A DNA stretch of 64,000 bases from Haemophilus haemolyticus M19501 (GTDB lineage Bacteria > Pseudomonadota > Gammaproteobacteria > Enterobacterales > Pasteurellaceae), in the NCBI RefSeq assembly GCF_000222025.1, contig NZ_AFQO01000003.1:124001-188000 (forward strand). The letters run 5' to 3'. The notes under the pieces were generated by a model. The model saw nothing but the letters and a program-made list of their open reading frames with translations, did no database searches and had not been told where the DNA came from. The first letter of the stretch is position 1; every line of letters starts with the position of its first letter. Positions 1-10,344 of this stretch are shown piece by piece. A program made the position numbers and the translations under genes.

Positions 1-110
1 ATTTTTCTGAAATGAAGAATTTGCTCTTCATTCATATATTCTTCATCTTTTTTCATTTGATAAGGCTTAACGCCTGCTAAATCTAGCAAGCTCAATGATG
101 CTCTTGACAT
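1..110 (-). CDS. dksA: DksA, RNA polymerase-binding transcription factor (N-terminal part, cut by window edge)
   Basis: Only the first 36 codons are inside the window. The translation begins MSRASLSLLDLAGVKPYQ and continues into the helical N-terminal part typical of DksA. The family binds the secondary channel of RNA polymerase and, with ppGpp, adjusts rRNA and amino-acid promoter output. The start at 110 is supported by a GGAG ribosome binding site at 117-120. It is divergent from comEC, so the 111-369 interval carries both promoters. The catalytic coiled-coil tip and zinc finger lie outside the window and cannot be checked. Confidence 0.9.
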   Translation of the reverse strand, partial: MSRASLSLLDLAGVKPYQMKKDEEYMNEEQILHFRK

Positions 111-273
111 CTCTCACTCCTAATACATACAGAATTTAAGCGTGAACTTCACGACTTCCTGTCTTGTTATTTTAGTTTGTTCCTGACAGCACTTTTAGGA
201 ACCCAATTTTTGCGGGCGGTATAAATATCAGAAGTTGTTTGTTTTAGCAAGTAAATTTTCCTGAAAAATTTAT

Positions 274-295
274 TTTTACGATATGGATCGCAAAA
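274..295 (+). promoter_or_regulatory. CRP-S (competence regulatory element) site upstream of comEC
   Basis: The core TACGATATGGATCGCA (277-292) fits the T-x-CGA-N6-TCG-x-A form of the Haemophilus competence CRP-S sites, where the C and G replace the T and A of ordinary CRP sites and make promoters depend on Sxy. Flanking T and A runs complete a 22-bp symmetric site. Its centre at 284.5 is about 61.5 bp upstream of a start inferred near 346 from a possible -10 TAGGCT at 334-339, a class I activation position. That rec2 belongs to the Sxy/CRP regulon is established for H. influenzae; the promoter placement here is by eye. Confidence 0.8.
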
Positions 296-299
296 TCTG

Positions 300-315
300 A
301 GGCAACCGTTTGCAT
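300..315 (+). promoter_or_regulatory. PurR-like operator in the comEC promoter
   Basis: AGGCAACCGTTTGCAT matches 13 of 16 positions of the enterobacterial PurR consensus ACGCAAACGTTTGCGT, including the central CG and both CAA/TTTG arms. It lies just downstream of the CRP-S site and would cover the -35 region of the inferred comEC promoter, so bound repressor should block transcription when purines are plentiful. The repressor gene is not in the window. Confidence 0.65.
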
Positions 316-369
316 ATTTAAATAAAACTAGCCTAGGCTTAGAGAGACTGGGATTAATCTTTTATAAAA

Positions 370-2736
370 ATGAAATTAAACTTAATAACTTTAGCTGTCT
401 TGTTAATTGTTGCGGATTTAACGTTGTTATTTCTACCGCAACTGTTGCTATTGCCTTGGCAAGTTGCTCTCGTTATTGCGCTTGTTCTAATTTTTCTTTT
501 TATTTTTTGGCGTAAACATTTCTTAGTTAGCCTTGCTTTTTTTGTTGCCTATCTTGGCTATTTTCATTATTCGGCTTTGAGTTTATTACAACAAGCTCAA
601 AATATTACCGCTCAAAAGCAAGTGGTGACGTTTGAGATCCAAGAAATTTTGCATCAACAGGATTATCAAACACTTATCATCACAGCAACATTGGCGAATA
701 ATTTGCAAGAACAACGAATTTTTTTAAATTGGAAAGCGAAAGAGGTGCCTCAATTATCGGAAATTTGGCAAGCTGAAATTTCCTTACGTCCCCTTTCTGC
801 GCGATTAAATTTTGGCGGATTTGATCGGCAACAATGGTATTTTTCAAAAGGAATTACTGCTGTTGGAACGGTAAAAAGTGCGGTGAAAATTGCTGATGTT
901 TCATCATTGCGTGCAGAAAAATTGCAACAAGTGAGAAAGCAAACGGAAGGGTTATCACTACAAGGTTTATTGATCGCGTTAGCTTTTGGCGAACGGGCTT
1001 GGTTAGATAAAACCACTTGGTCAATTTACCAACAAACCAATACCGCGCATCTTATTGCCATTTCTGGCTTACATATTGGGTTGGCTATGGCAATTGGATT
1101 TTACTTGGCGCGTGCTGTGCAAGTATTTTTCCCCACCCATTTTATTCATCCTTATTTTCCCTTAGTTTTTGGTGTTTTATTGGCTTTAATTTATGCGTAT
1201 TTGGCTGGTTTTAGCGTGCCAACTTTTCGTGCCATTTCAGCACTTGTTTTCGTTTTCTTCGTTCAAATAATAAGGCGACATTATTCACCTCTTCTGCTTT
1301 TTATGCTGGTTGTCGGATTCTTGCTTTGCTGCAATCCATTAATGCCGCTTTCAGTTAGTTTTTGGCTTTCTTGTGGTGCAGTTGGTTGTTTGATCCTCTG
1401 GTATCGCTATGTGCCTTTTCCTCTTTTTCAATGGAAAAATCGACCCTTTTCACAAAAAGTACGGTGGATTTTGAGTGTATTTCATTTGCAATTTGGGTTA
1501 TTACTCTTTTTTACGCCTTTGCAACTTTTTCTATTTAATGGTTTATCGTTGAGTGGATTTTTAGCTAACCTTATCGCCGTTCCACTTTATAGTTTTTTTC
1601 TTGTGCCACTGATTTTATTTGCTGTTTTTACCAACGGCGCAGTTTTTTCTTGGCAACTAGCAAATAAGCTAGCCGAAGGAATTACTTGGTTAATTTCTGT
1701 TTTTCAAGGGAATTGGTTTAATGTTTCATTTAATTTAGCGCTGGTTTTAACCGCACTTTGTGCGGGAATTTTTATGTTAATTATTTGGAGTATTTACCGA
1801 GAACCTGAGGTTTCATCATCAAGCTGGCAAGTAAAACGAGCAAGATTTTTTTCATTAAATCTCAGTAAACCTTTGCTAAAAAATGAGCGAATCAACGTTT
1901 TACGATGTTCTTTTGGCATTATGTCGCTTTGTTTTATGATTTTGTTATTTAAACAATTGAGCAAGCCAACTTGGCAGGTAGATACTTTAGATGTGGGGCA
2001 GGGCTTGGCAACGCTGATTGTGAAAAATGGCAAAGGGATTCTTTATGATACGGGTTCTTCTTGGCGAGGTGGAAGTATGGCTGAGTTGGAAATTTTGCCT
2101 TATTTACAAAGAGAAGGGATTGTTTTGGAAAAATTGATTTTAAGCCATGACGATAACGATCACGCAGGTGGTGCTTCAACAATTTTAAAGGCGTATCCCA
2201 ATGTGGAATTTATTAGCCCTTCACGAAAAAACTATGGGGAAAATCACCGCACTTTTTGTACTGCTGGACGTGATTGGGATTGGCAAGGGCTACATTTTCA
2301 AATACTTTCACCATATTCTATTGTGGATCGAGCAGATAATCCCCATTCTTGTGTGATTTTAGTCGATGATGGAAAGCATAGCGTTTTGCTAACTGGCGAT
2401 GCTGAAGTAAAAAATGAGCAAATTTTTGCCCGCACTTTAGGCAAAATTGATGTGTTACAAGTGGGGCATCATGGGAGTAAAACATCGACAAGTGAATACT
2501 TGCTTTCTCAGGTTAGACCAGATGTAGCGATTATTTCTAGTGGACGTTGGAATCCGTGGAAATTCCCTCATTATTCGGTTATGGAAAGGCTTTATCGCTA
2601 TAAAAGTGCGGTAGAAAATACCGCTGTTTCGGGGCAAGTGCGGGTAAATTTTTTTCAAGACCGATTAGAAATCCAGCAAGCTCGCACAAAATTTTCCCCT
2701 TGGTATGCGCGTGTAATTGGATTATCAAAGGAATAA
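370..2736 (+). CDS. comEC: ComEC/Rec2, inner-membrane DNA uptake channel
   Basis: A 788-residue protein matching the ComEC/Rec2 family, which carries one strand of incoming DNA across the inner membrane during natural transformation. Hydrophobic segments fill the first 70 residues and the central 200-480 region (competence domain). A C-terminal metallo-beta-lactamase-like domain follows, with SHDDNDHAGG near residues 590-600, LLTGDAE and VGHHGS; in this family that domain is proposed to degrade the non-transported strand. The gene contains four uptake signal cores (876, 1750, 2246, 2604). It is first in a run with msbA, but a GGTACAAT extended -10 at 2739-2746 suggests msbA also has its own promoter. 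Confidence 0.95.
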   Translation: MKLNLITLAVLLIVADLTLLFLPQLLLLPWQVALVIALVLIFLFIFWRKHFLVSLAFFVAYLGYFHYSALSLLQQAQNITAQKQVVTFEIQEILHQQDYQTLIITATLANNLQEQRIFLNWKAKEVPQLSEIWQAEISLRPLSARLNFGGFDRQQWYFSKGITAVGTVKSAVKIADVSSLRAEKLQQVRKQTEGLSLQGLLIALAFGERAWLDKTTWSIYQQTNTAHLIAISGLHIGLAMAIGFYLARAVQVFFPTHFIHPYFPLVFGVLLALIYAYLAGFSVPTFRAISALVFVFFVQIIRRHYSPLLLFMLVVGFLLCCNPLMPLSVSFWLSCGAVGCLILWYRYVPFPLFQWKNRPFSQKVRWILSVFHLQFGLLLFFTPLQLFLFNGLSLSGFLANLIAVPLYSFFLVPLILFAVFTNGAVFSWQLANKLAEGITWLISVFQGNWFNVSFNLALVLTALCAGIFMLIIWSIYREPEVSSSSWQVKRARFFSLNLSKPLLKNERINVLRCSFGIMSLCFMILLFKQLSKPTWQVDTLDVGQGLATLIVKNGKGILYDTGSSWRGGSMAELEILPYLQREGIVLEKLILSHDDNDHAGGASTILKAYPNVEFISPSRKNYGENHRTFCTAGRDWDWQGLHFQILSPYSIVDRADNPHSCVILVDDGKHSVLLTGDAEVKNEQIFARTLGKIDVLQVGHHGSKTSTSEYLLSQVRPDVAIISSGRWNPWKFPHYSVMERLYRYKSAVENTAVSGQVRVNFFQDRLEIQQARTKFSPWYARVIGLSKE

Positions 2737-2776
2737 AAGGTACAATGCGCGCAATTTTTACTATTAGATAGCGATT

Positions 2777-4540
2777 ATGCAAAAACAAAAATTACAAGAT
2801 CATGACTTTTCTACCCTGCAAACTTTTAAGCGTTTGTGGCCAATGATTAAACCTTTTAAAGCGGGTTTAGTGGTAGCTGCTATCGCATTAGTGCTTAATG
2901 CTTTGGCAGATTCAGGTCTTATTTATTTATTAAAACCTTTGCTAGATGATGGATTCGGTAAGGCGGATCATTCATTTTTGAAAATGATGGCTGTGGTCGT
3001 TGTGGGAATGATTTTTTTGCGTGGGGTCTCTAACTTTATTTCTAATTATTGTTTAGCATGGGTGTCAGGCAAAGTTGTGATGACAATGCGTCGTCGCTTG
3101 TTTAAACATTTGATGTTTATGCCAGTGAGTTTCTTTGACAGAAATTCAACAGGTAAATTACTTTCTCGGATTACTTATGATTCTGAGATGATTGCAAGTT
3201 CTTCTTCAGGATCTTTGATTACTATTGTGCGAGAAGGGGCATATATTATTTCACTATTGGCAGTAATGTTTTACACAAGCTGGGAATTAACCCTTGTTTT
3301 ATTTGTTATCGGGCCAATTATTGCGGTATTGATCACTATCGTTTCAAAAATTTTCCGTAAATTGAGTAAGAATTTACAAGATTCAATGGGGGAATTAACC
3401 TCTGCAACGGAACAAATGCTAAAAGGGCATAAAGTGGTGCTTTCTTTTGGTGGGCAATTAGTGGAAGAAGAACGTTTCGATAAAGTGAGTAACGATATGC
3501 GTCGTAAAGGTATGAAAATGGTCACTGCAGATTCCATTTCCGACCCTGTTGTGCAGATTATCGCTTCTCTTGCTTTGGCTGCAGTATTGTTTTTAGCGAC
3601 GACTCCGTTGATTGCAGAAGATAACCTAAGTGCGGGTTCTTTTACGGTGGTTTTCTCATCTATGTTGGCGATGATGCGTCCATTAAAATCTTTAACGAAC
3701 GTAAACTCTCAATTCCAACGTGGAATGGCAGCGTGTCAAACTTTATTTGCCATTTTAGATTTAGAACCAGAAAAAGATAACGGCACTTATCAAGCTGAAC
3801 CCGCGAAAGGCGAATTAGAATTTAAGAATGTGAGTTTTGCATATCAAGGAAAAGATGAACTTGCATTAAATAATATTTCTTTTAGCGTTCCAGCAGGAAA
3901 AACCGTTGCTTTGGTTGGACGTTCTGGATCGGGTAAATCAACCATTGCTAATTTAGTGACGCGCTTTTACGATATTGAGCAAGGCGAAATTTTACTGGAT
4001 GGTGTAAATATTCAAGATTATCGTTTATCCAATTTACGTGAAAACTGCGCTGTGGTTTCTCAACAAGTACATTTATTTGACGATACCATTGCGAATAATA
4101 TTGCTTATGCAGCGCAGGATAAGTATTCTCGCGAAGAAATTATCGCTGCAGCAAAAGCGGCTTATGCTTTAGAGTTTATCGAAAAATTACCACAAGGTTT
4201 TGATACGGTGATTGGTGAAAACGGTGCGAGCCTCTCTGGTGGCCAACGTCAACGTTTAGCGATTGCTCGTGCTTTATTGCGTAATTCGCCAGTATTAATT
4301 TTAGATGAAGCCACATCTGCGCTAGATACGGAATCTGAACGCGCCATCCAATCTGCATTAGAGGAATTAAAGAAAGATCGCACGGTTGTTGTGATTGCCC
4401 ATCGATTATCTACTATTGAAAATGCGGATGAAATTCTTGTGATTGATCATGGAGAAATTCGTGAGCGTGGCAGCCATAAAACATTGCTTGAACAAAATGG
4501 CGCCTATAAACAGTTACACAGTATGCAGTTTACTGGCTAA
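2777..4540 (+). CDS. msbA: MsbA, lipid A flippase (ABC exporter half-transporter)
   Basis: 587 residues, the usual length for MsbA. Six membrane spans in the first 330 residues are followed by one nucleotide-binding domain with Walker A GRSGSGKS near residue 381, signature [14 protein letters not shown] near 485, Walker [12 protein letters not shown] near 510 and the switch histidine in AHRLST. As a homodimer it flips core-lipid A across the inner membrane using ATP. The next gene, lpxK, acts in the same pathway, though a terminator hairpin separates them. Confidence 0.96.
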   Translation: MQKQKLQDHDFSTLQTFKRLWPMIKPFKAGLVVAAIALVLNALADSGLIYLLKPLLDDGFGKADHSFLKMMAVVVVGMIFLRGVSNFISNYCLAWVSGKVVMTMRRRLFKHLMFMPVSFFDRNSTGKLLSRITYDSEMIASSSSGSLITIVREGAYIISLLAVMFYTSWELTLVLFVIGPIIAVLITIVSKIFRKLSKNLQDSMGELTSATEQMLKGHKVVLSFGGQLVEEERFDKVSNDMRRKGMKMVTADSISDPVVQIIASLALAAVLFLATTPLIAEDNLSAGSFTVVFSSMLAMMRPLKSLTNVNSQFQRGMAACQTLFAILDLEPEKDNGTYQAEPAKGELEFKNVSFAYQGKDELALNNISFSVPAGKTVALVGRSGSGKSTIANLVTRFYDIEQGEILLDGVNIQDYRLSNLRENCAVVSQQVHLFDDTIANNIAYAAQDKYSREEIIAAAKAAYALEFIEKLPQGFDTVIGENGASLSGGQRQRLAIARALLRNSPVLILDEATSALDTESERAIQSALEELKKDRTVVVIAHRLSTIENADEILVIDHGEIRERGSHKTLLEQNGAYKQLHSMQFTG

Positions 4541-4556
4541 TTTATTGATTATCGAA

Positions 4557-4586
4557 AACGCGAGTTGAAAAACTCGCGTTATTTTA
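4557..4586 (+). terminator. Rho-independent terminator after msbA
   Basis: A 10-bp perfect stem (AACGCGAGTT / AACTCGCGTT) with a GAAA loop, followed by ATTTTAT. It lies 16 nt after the msbA stop and 26 nt before lpxK, so lpxK probably depends on read-through or its own promoter. Confidence 0.8.
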
Positions 4587-4612
4587 TCCGCACTTATTAG
4601 AAAGGATTTTCT

Positions 4613-5611
4613 ATGCCCTTCTGGTATTCCAACTCCAAACTTATTTGGCTCTTATCGCCTTTTTCTTTATTGTTTTGGTTGATTAGCCAAATTCGTCACG
4701 CCTTATTCTCTTTGGGGCTGAAGTCTTCTTATCGCGTACCTAAACCGATGATAATTGTGGGAAATTTGTCTGTGGGTGGAAATGGCAAAACGCCCGTGGT
4801 GGTGTGGCTTGTGGAAGAATTAAAAAAACGAGGTCTGTGTGTAGGTGTGATTTCTCGTGGTTACGGCAGTAAATCTAAAACTTATCCGTTGTTTGTTACT
4901 GAAAATACAAATCCAATTGAAGGTGGCGATGAGCCTGTATTGATCGCGAAACGTACTAATGCGCCAGTTGTGATTTCCCCGAATCGCCAGCAAGCGATTG
5001 AATTACTCTTAAGCCAAGCAGAGTGCGATATTATTATTTCTGACGATGGTTTACAGCATTATCAATTACAGCGTGATTTAGAAATTGTCGTAATGGATGC
5101 TGAGCGCGCGTTGGGAAATGGTTTTGTATTGCCTGCAGGCCCATTGCGTGAATTACCAAGTCGATTAAAATCCGTAGATTTTGTGATCACTAATGGTGGA
5201 AAAAATCAGTATTCAGATGCGGTTATGCGTCTCGTGCCTCATTTTGCGATTAATTTAAAAACCAATGAAAAACGCCAATTAAAGGAATTTCAATCAGGTG
5301 TTGCCATCGCAGGGATTGGCAATCCACAGCGTTTTTTTACTATGTTAGAAAAGTTAGGGATTCAGTTACAGCAAACTCAAGCATTTCAAGATCATCAACA
5401 TTTTGAAGCCTCTCAATTAGAAAAACTTGCTGAAAATCAACCGCTCTTTATGACGGAAAAAGATGCGGTAAAATGTCAATCTTTTGCTAAAGATAATTGG
5501 TGGTATGTTCCTGTGGATGCGGAGATTATTGAGGCTGAAAAACAAAGTGAAAATTTACCGCTCTTTTGGGCCAAAATAGATAAACTTGTGGAACAATACA
5601 GAAATGGCTGA
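4613..5611 (+). CDS. lpxK: LpxK, tetraacyldisaccharide 4'-kinase
   Basis: 332 residues, normal for LpxK. The enzyme phosphorylates the 4' position of the lipid A disaccharide at the inner membrane. An N-terminal hydrophobic anchor (residues about 8-30) is followed by the P-loop GGNGKTP near residues 53-59 and the conserved DDGLQH motif near residue 145. A GAAAGGA ribosome binding site precedes the start. It is followed after 70 nt by kdsB, the usual neighbour in gamma-proteobacteria. Confidence 0.95.
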   Translation: MPFWYSNSKLIWLLSPFSLLFWLISQIRHALFSLGLKSSYRVPKPMIIVGNLSVGGNGKTPVVVWLVEELKKRGLCVGVISRGYGSKSKTYPLFVTENTNPIEGGDEPVLIAKRTNAPVVISPNRQQAIELLLSQAECDIIISDDGLQHYQLQRDLEIVVMDAERALGNGFVLPAGPLRELPSRLKSVDFVITNGGKNQYSDAVMRLVPHFAINLKTNEKRQLKEFQSGVAIAGIGNPQRFFTMLEKLGIQLQQTQAFQDHQHFEASQLEKLAENQPLFMTEKDAVKCQSFAKDNWWYVPVDAEIIEAEKQSENLPLFWAKIDKLVEQYRNG

Positions 5612-5681
5612 AAGGATTAATCCCCAGTTGTTTTGATTGCTTGCCGATAAAGCTGAAATATTAAAGAATAAGGAATAAATT

Positions 5682-6446
5682 ATGTCATTTACCGTGATTA
5701 TCCCCGCTCGTTTTGCATCAAGTCGTTTGCCTGGAAAACCTCTTGCTGATATTGCAGGCAAGCCAATGATTCAACATGTATTTGAGAAAGCACTGCAGTC
5801 TGGTGCGAGCCGAGTGATTATTGCCACCGATAATGAAAATGTGGCTGATGTTGCCAAAAGTTTTGGCGCAGAAGTGTGCATGACTTCGGTTAATCATAAT
5901 TCTGGTACAGAACGTTTAGCGGAAGTTGTAGAAAAATTAGCGATTCCTGACAATGAAATCATTGTCAATATTCAAGGCGATGAGCCTTTGATTCCACCCA
6001 TTATCGTGCGACAAGTGGCAGATAATTTAGCAAAATTTAATGTCAATATGGCAAGCCTTGCGGTAAAAATTCACGATGCTGAGGAATTATTTAATCCAAA
6101 TGCAGTGAAAGTTTTGACGGATAAAGACGGCTATGTGCTGTATTTTTCCCGTTCGGTTATACCTTACGATCGTGAGCAGTTTATGAATTTACAGGATGTT
6201 CAGAAAGTACAGCTTGCGGACGCTTACTTACGTCATATTGGCATTTACGCATATCGTGCGGGGTTCATAAAACAATATGTGCAATGGGCACCGACTCAAC
6301 TTGAAAATCTAGAAAAACTTGAGCAGCTTCGAGTGTTATATAACGGCGAACGCATTCATGTGGAGCTTGCGAAAGAAGTGCCTGCAGTGGGAGTGGATAC
6401 CGCTGAAGATTTGGAAAAAGTGCGGGCAATTTTAGCGGCGAATTAA
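5682..6446 (+). CDS. kdsB: KdsB, CMP-Kdo synthetase
   Basis: 254 residues. The N-terminal [19 protein letters not shown] is the nucleotide-binding signature of CMP-Kdo synthetases, and [11 protein letters not shown] holds the metal-binding aspartate. It activates Kdo with CTP for transfer to lipid A, the inner-core step of lipooligosaccharide synthesis. It ends 1 nt before uvrC starts, so the two are probably co-transcribed. Confidence 0.96.
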   Translation: MSFTVIIPARFASSRLPGKPLADIAGKPMIQHVFEKALQSGASRVIIATDNENVADVAKSFGAEVCMTSVNHNSGTERLAEVVEKLAIPDNEIIVNIQGDEPLIPPIIVRQVADNLAKFNVNMASLAVKIHDAEELFNPNAVKVLTDKDGYVLYFSRSVIPYDREQFMNLQDVQKVQLADAYLRHIGIYAYRAGFIKQYVQWAPTQLENLEKLEQLRVLYNGERIHVELAKEVPAVGVDTAEDLEKVRAILAAN

Positions 6447-6447
6447 A

Positions 6448-8277
6448 ATGTTTGATGCTAAAAAGTTCTTAGCGGATGTCTCTCACGAACCTGGTGTTTA
6501 TCGTATGTATGACGATAAAGATCAGGTTATTTATGTTGGGAAAGCAAAGGATCTAAAAAAACGCCTTTCAAGCTATTTTCGTAAAAATCTGAGCAGTAAA
6601 AAAACAGAAGCGTTGGTGGCATCAATTCATCATATTGACACCACGCTAACTTCATCTGAAACGGAAGCTTTACTGTTAGAGCATAATTTCATCAAGCTTT
6701 ATCAGCCTCGTTATAACGTATTATTACGTGATGATAAATCCTATCCATTTATTTTATTAACCAAAGAACGTCATCCAAGAATCACGTCCTATCGTGGGTC
6801 TAAAAAATTTACAGGTGAATATTTCGGACCTTATCCTCACGCAGGAGCCGTGCGTGAAACCTTATCGCTTTTGCAAAAACTTTTCCCTGTTCGACAATGT
6901 GAAAATTCCGTTTATTCCAACCGCTCTCGTCCTTGTTTGCAATATCAAATTGGGCGTTGTTCTGCGCCTTGTGTACAGGGATATGTTTCTGATGAAGAAT
7001 ATAATCAGCAAGTTGAATTAGCCCGTTTATTTTTACAAGGCAAAGATCAACAGGTGTTAGATTATTTAATCGGTAAAATGGAGCAGGCAAGCAGAAATTT
7101 AGATTTTGAACAGGCTGCGCGTTATCGTGATCAGATTCAGGCGGTACGTTCAGTTATTGAAAAACAATTTGTATCCAATGAACGTTTAGATGATATGGAT
7201 ATTATGTCCATCGCTTACCAACACGGTTTAGCCTGTGTACAAGTGATGTTTATTCGTCAAGGAAAAGTGCTCGGCAATCGCAGTTACTTCCCAAAAGTAC
7301 CTGCCAATACGGATTTATCAGAACTTACCGAAACTTTTGTGGGGCAATTTTATTTACAAGGTCATCAAGGACGAAGTATCCCGAATAGCATTATTGTTGA
7401 TCGTCAATTAGCTGAAAAATCAGAGCTTGAGCAACTTCTTACGGATCAAGCGGGCAGAAAAGTGACGATTCAGGAAAGTGTAAAAGGCGATAAGAGTAAA
7501 TATTTACAGCTCGCACAAGTTAATGCAAAAGCGGCTTTAAATGTACAACTTAAACAATCTTCACGAATGTCAGAGCGTTATCAAGCGTTGTGTGATCTGC
7601 TAAATCTTCCTGAAATTAAGCGTATGGAATGTTTCGATATAAGCCACACGATGGGAAATCAAACGGTGGCATCTTGTGTTGTCTTTAATCAAGAAGGTCC
7701 AATGAAATCTGATTATCGTCGTTTTAATATTGAAGGGATTACTGGCGGGGATGATTATGCTGCGATGGAACAAGCGTTGCAGAAACGTTATGAGCGTGAT
7801 TTAGAAGAAGATAAAATTCCCGATATTATTTTTATTGATGGTGGAAAAGGGCAATTAAATCGTGCACTGAACGTGTTCCAACATCTTCAAGTAAAATGGG
7901 ATAAAAATAGACCGCACTTAATTGGCGTGGCAAAAGGTGTGGATCGTCGAGCAGGGCAAGAAGTACTGATCATCAGCAAACAAGACCGCGAAATTCATTT
8001 ACCTGATGATAGCTTGGCATTGCATTTGATTCAACATATCCGCGATGAAAGCCATAACTACGCCATAAGCGGACACCGTAAAAAACGTCAAAAAGCCTTT
8101 ACACAAAGTGGTTTAGAAACCATTGAAGGAGTGGGTGCTAAACGTCGTCAAGCTTTACTGAAATATCTTGGTGGTTTACAAGGTGTGAAAAAGGCGACCT
8201 TAGATGAAATAACCTCTGTACCGGGCATTTCCCCTAAACTTGCTGAAAGGATTTTTGAAACACTTAAAAACGACTAA
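6448..8277 (+). CDS. uvrC: UvrC, excinuclease ABC subunit C
   Basis: 609 residues, the standard length. In order: an N-terminal GIY-YIG nuclease domain ([20 protein letters not shown], residues about 15-35) for the 3' incision; a cysteine cluster near 150-175; the UvrB-binding UVR motif near 200-235; an RNase H-like domain with DISH (near 399) and [10 protein letters not shown] for the 5' incision; and C-terminal helix-hairpin-helix repeats ([19 protein letters not shown]). It works with UvrA and UvrB, which are encoded elsewhere. Confidence 0.97.
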   Translation: MFDAKKFLADVSHEPGVYRMYDDKDQVIYVGKAKDLKKRLSSYFRKNLSSKKTEALVASIHHIDTTLTSSETEALLLEHNFIKLYQPRYNVLLRDDKSYPFILLTKERHPRITSYRGSKKFTGEYFGPYPHAGAVRETLSLLQKLFPVRQCENSVYSNRSRPCLQYQIGRCSAPCVQGYVSDEEYNQQVELARLFLQGKDQQVLDYLIGKMEQASRNLDFEQAARYRDQIQAVRSVIEKQFVSNERLDDMDIMSIAYQHGLACVQVMFIRQGKVLGNRSYFPKVPANTDLSELTETFVGQFYLQGHQGRSIPNSIIVDRQLAEKSELEQLLTDQAGRKVTIQESVKGDKSKYLQLAQVNAKAALNVQLKQSSRMSERYQALCDLLNLPEIKRMECFDISHTMGNQTVASCVVFNQEGPMKSDYRRFNIEGITGGDDYAAMEQALQKRYERDLEEDKIPDIIFIDGGKGQLNRALNVFQHLQVKWDKNRPHLIGVAKGVDRRAGQEVLIISKQDREIHLPDDSLALHLIQHIRDESHNYAISGHRKKRQKAFTQSGLETIEGVGAKRRQALLKYLGGLQGVKKATLDEITSVPGISPKLAERIFETLKND

Positions 8278-8374
8278 TCAATTATTTCTCAAATATAAAT
8301 AACGATTGCTTTTCATCATAAAGCCATTATGATCCGCACTTTCGGATTTATTTAACTCAATTATAGGAAAAATT

Positions 8375-9088
8375 ATGTTTGAATGGATTGCAGATCCTGA
8401 AGCCTGGGTATCACTTGCGACACTTGCTGCTTTGGAGATCGTTTTAGGGGTCGATAATATTATTTTTATTAGTATCTTAGTTGGGCGTTTACCTGAAAGC
8501 CAACGCCAGTCTGGTCGTATTGTTGGACTTGGTTTAGCAATGCTGACAAGAATTTTACTTTTAATGTCACTGGCGTGGATGATGAAACTTACTGCACCGT
8601 TATTTACTGTGTTTAATCAAGAAATTTCTGGGCGTGATTTGATTTTATTAATCGGTGGTTTATTCCTGATTATAAAAAGTTCAGGCGAAATTAGAGAAGC
8701 AATCAATCATCAAGACCATCATGAATCGGAAAGAAAAAATAAAGTGAGTTATCTTGGCGTATTAATTCAAATTGCAGTGCTAGATATTGTATTTTCTTTA
8801 GATTCCGTGATTACAGCCGTAGGTATGGCAAGCCACCTTCCTGTGATGATTTTGGCGATTATTATTGCCGTGGGTGTGATGATGTTTGCAGCAAAACCAA
8901 TCGGCGATTTTGTGGATACACACCCAACGTTGAAAATTCTAGCTTTAGCCTTCTTGGTTTTAGTGGGAATTAGTTTAATTGCAGAAAGTTTAGATATTCA
9001 CATCCCGAAAGGTTATATCTATTTTGCAATGGGATTCTCTGTTGTGGTCGAAATGATCAATATTCGAATGAGAAGATTGATGAAATAA
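8375..9088 (+). CDS. TerC-family integral membrane protein (YgdQ-like)
   Basis: 237 residues with about seven hydrophobic segments and the family signature LEIVLGVDNIIFIS near residues 21-34, repeated as VLDIVFSLDSVITAVG near 130-145. Acidic residues inside the membrane are typical of TerC proteins, some of which act in metal-ion (manganese) handling or membrane protein metalation. The exact substrate cannot be read from the sequence. It is monocistronic, ending at a terminator shared with convergent uxuA. Confidence 0.85.
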   Translation: MFEWIADPEAWVSLATLAALEIVLGVDNIIFISILVGRLPESQRQSGRIVGLGLAMLTRILLLMSLAWMMKLTAPLFTVFNQEISGRDLILLIGGLFLIIKSSGEIREAINHQDHHESERKNKVSYLGVLIQIAVLDIVFSLDSVITAVGMASHLPVMILAIIIAVGVMMFAAKPIGDFVDTHPTLKILALAFLVLVGISLIAESLDIHIPKGYIYFAMGFSVVVEMINIRMRRLMK

Positions 9089-9093
9089 ATTAG

Positions 9094-9134
9094 AAGTGCG
9101 GTCGATAAAAATAATGTTTTTTACGACCGCACTT
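9094..9134. terminator. Bidirectional terminator built from two inverted uptake signals
   Basis: AAGTGCGGTCG (9094-9104) and CGACCGCACTT (9124-9134) form an 11-bp perfect stem with T-rich flanks on both sides. It lies between the convergent TerC-family gene and uxuA and can serve both. Both arms contain an exact uptake signal core. Confidence 0.85.
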
Positions 9135-9140
9135 TTTCTT

Positions 9141-10325
9141 TTACTTATTGAAATACACTTTTTTTAGTGCCATCTCTAAACCGCGAAATTCAGCTAGACC
9201 TTTTAACCGACCAATGGCAGAGTAGCCAGGGTTGGTTTTTTTACGTAAGTCATCTAACATTTGATGCCCATGATCTGGGCGCATTGGGATTAAACGTGTT
9301 TCTCCTTGATTTAATCGACGACATTCTTCATTTAATAAAGCTTTTACTACATTAAACATATCTACGTCTCCTTCTAGATGAGCTGCTTCATGGAAGGTTA
9401 GTGGATTATCTTCACGTTGAGTAGAACGTAAATGTGCGAAGTAAATACGATTTGCAAATTGTTCTGTCATTTTTACGAGATCATTATCGGAACGTACGCC
9501 ATAAGAACCCGTACACATTGTAAAACCATTTGCTGACAATGGCTGAGTTTCTACAAACCATTGCATATCTTCAATAGTTGAAACTATGCGTGGTAAGCCT
9601 AAGATTGGGCGTGGAGGATCGTCAGGGTGAATCGCCATTTTGATTCCTACTTCTTGGGCAACAGGCACGATTTCATGTAAAAAATATGCTAAATGTGTTC
9701 GGAATTTTTCGGATGAAATATCTTTATAGCGATCTAATTGACTTTGAAATTCATCAAGAGTGTAGCCTTCTTCTGCCCCAGGTAAGCCCGCAATAATATT
9801 ACGCGTTAATTGCGTTATATCTTGCTCTGACATCTTGTCATAATAGGTTCTTGCTGCAACTTGTTCTTCTTGATTATAGGCTTTTTCTGCATCAGGACGT
9901 TTTAAAATATGAAGTTCAAATGCTGCGAAAGCAATATGATCAAAGCGTAATGCTTTAGAACCATCTGGTAATTCATAAGCAAGATCGGTTCGAGTCCAGT
10001 CTAAAACAGGCATAAAATTGTAACAAACAGTGTCAATTCCGCATTGAGCAAGATTGCGAAGAGTTTGTTTGTAGTTATTAATCCATTTTTGATAATTTCC
10101 AGTCTGAGTTTTAATTTCTTCATGAACTGGTACACTTTCCACTACTGACCAGCTTAAACCAGCATTCTCTATTTCAGTTTTGCGTTTTTTAATTTCTTCA
10201 ATATTCCATATTTCACCGTTAGGAATATGGTGAAGTGCAGTGACTATACCAGTTGCGCCTGCTTGACGAATATCAGATAAAGAAACTGGATCTTTTGGTC
10301 CATACCAACGCCATGCTTGTTCCAT
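9141..10325 (-). CDS. uxuA: UxuA, mannonate dehydratase
   Basis: 394 residues, identical in length to E. coli UxuA. It begins [20 protein letters not shown] and carries the conserved HPDDPP motif and a C-terminal RPDHGHQM, which contain the metal-binding histidines. It dehydrates D-mannonate to 2-keto-3-deoxygluconate in glucuronate breakdown. It is the last gene of the leftward arm, 19 nt after uxuR. Its product feeds kdgK and eda on the opposite arm. Confidence 0.96.
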   Translation of the reverse strand: MEQAWRWYGPKDPVSLSDIRQAGATGIVTALHHIPNGEIWNIEEIKKRKTEIENAGLSWSVVESVPVHEEIKTQTGNYQKWINNYKQTLRNLAQCGIDTVCYNFMPVLDWTRTDLAYELPDGSKALRFDHIAFAAFELHILKRPDAEKAYNQEEQVAARTYYDKMSEQDITQLTRNIIAGLPGAEEGYTLDEFQSQLDRYKDISSEKFRTHLAYFLHEIVPVAQEVGIKMAIHPDDPPRPILGLPRIVSTIEDMQWFVETQPLSANGFTMCTGSYGVRSDNDLVKMTEQFANRIYFAHLRSTQREDNPLTFHEAAHLEGDVDMFNVVKALLNEECRRLNQGETRLIPMRPDHGHQMLDDLRKKTNPGYSAIGRLKGLAEFRGLEMALKKVYFNK

Positions 10326-10344
10326 TTTTAACTCCTATAGTTTT

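Noticed and set aside
3625-3640. Near matches to the uptake core (AAGTGCGGG at about 3628; TCCGCACTT at 4588, 8332 and 48981; AAGTGCGGC at 23799, 28023 and 51982)
   Set aside because: Each differs from the core by one base, and they were left out of the count of exact copies.
8332-8350. Hairpin ATCCG / CGGAT after uvrC
   Set aside because: Stem of five base pairs and no solid T run; too weak to call a terminator.
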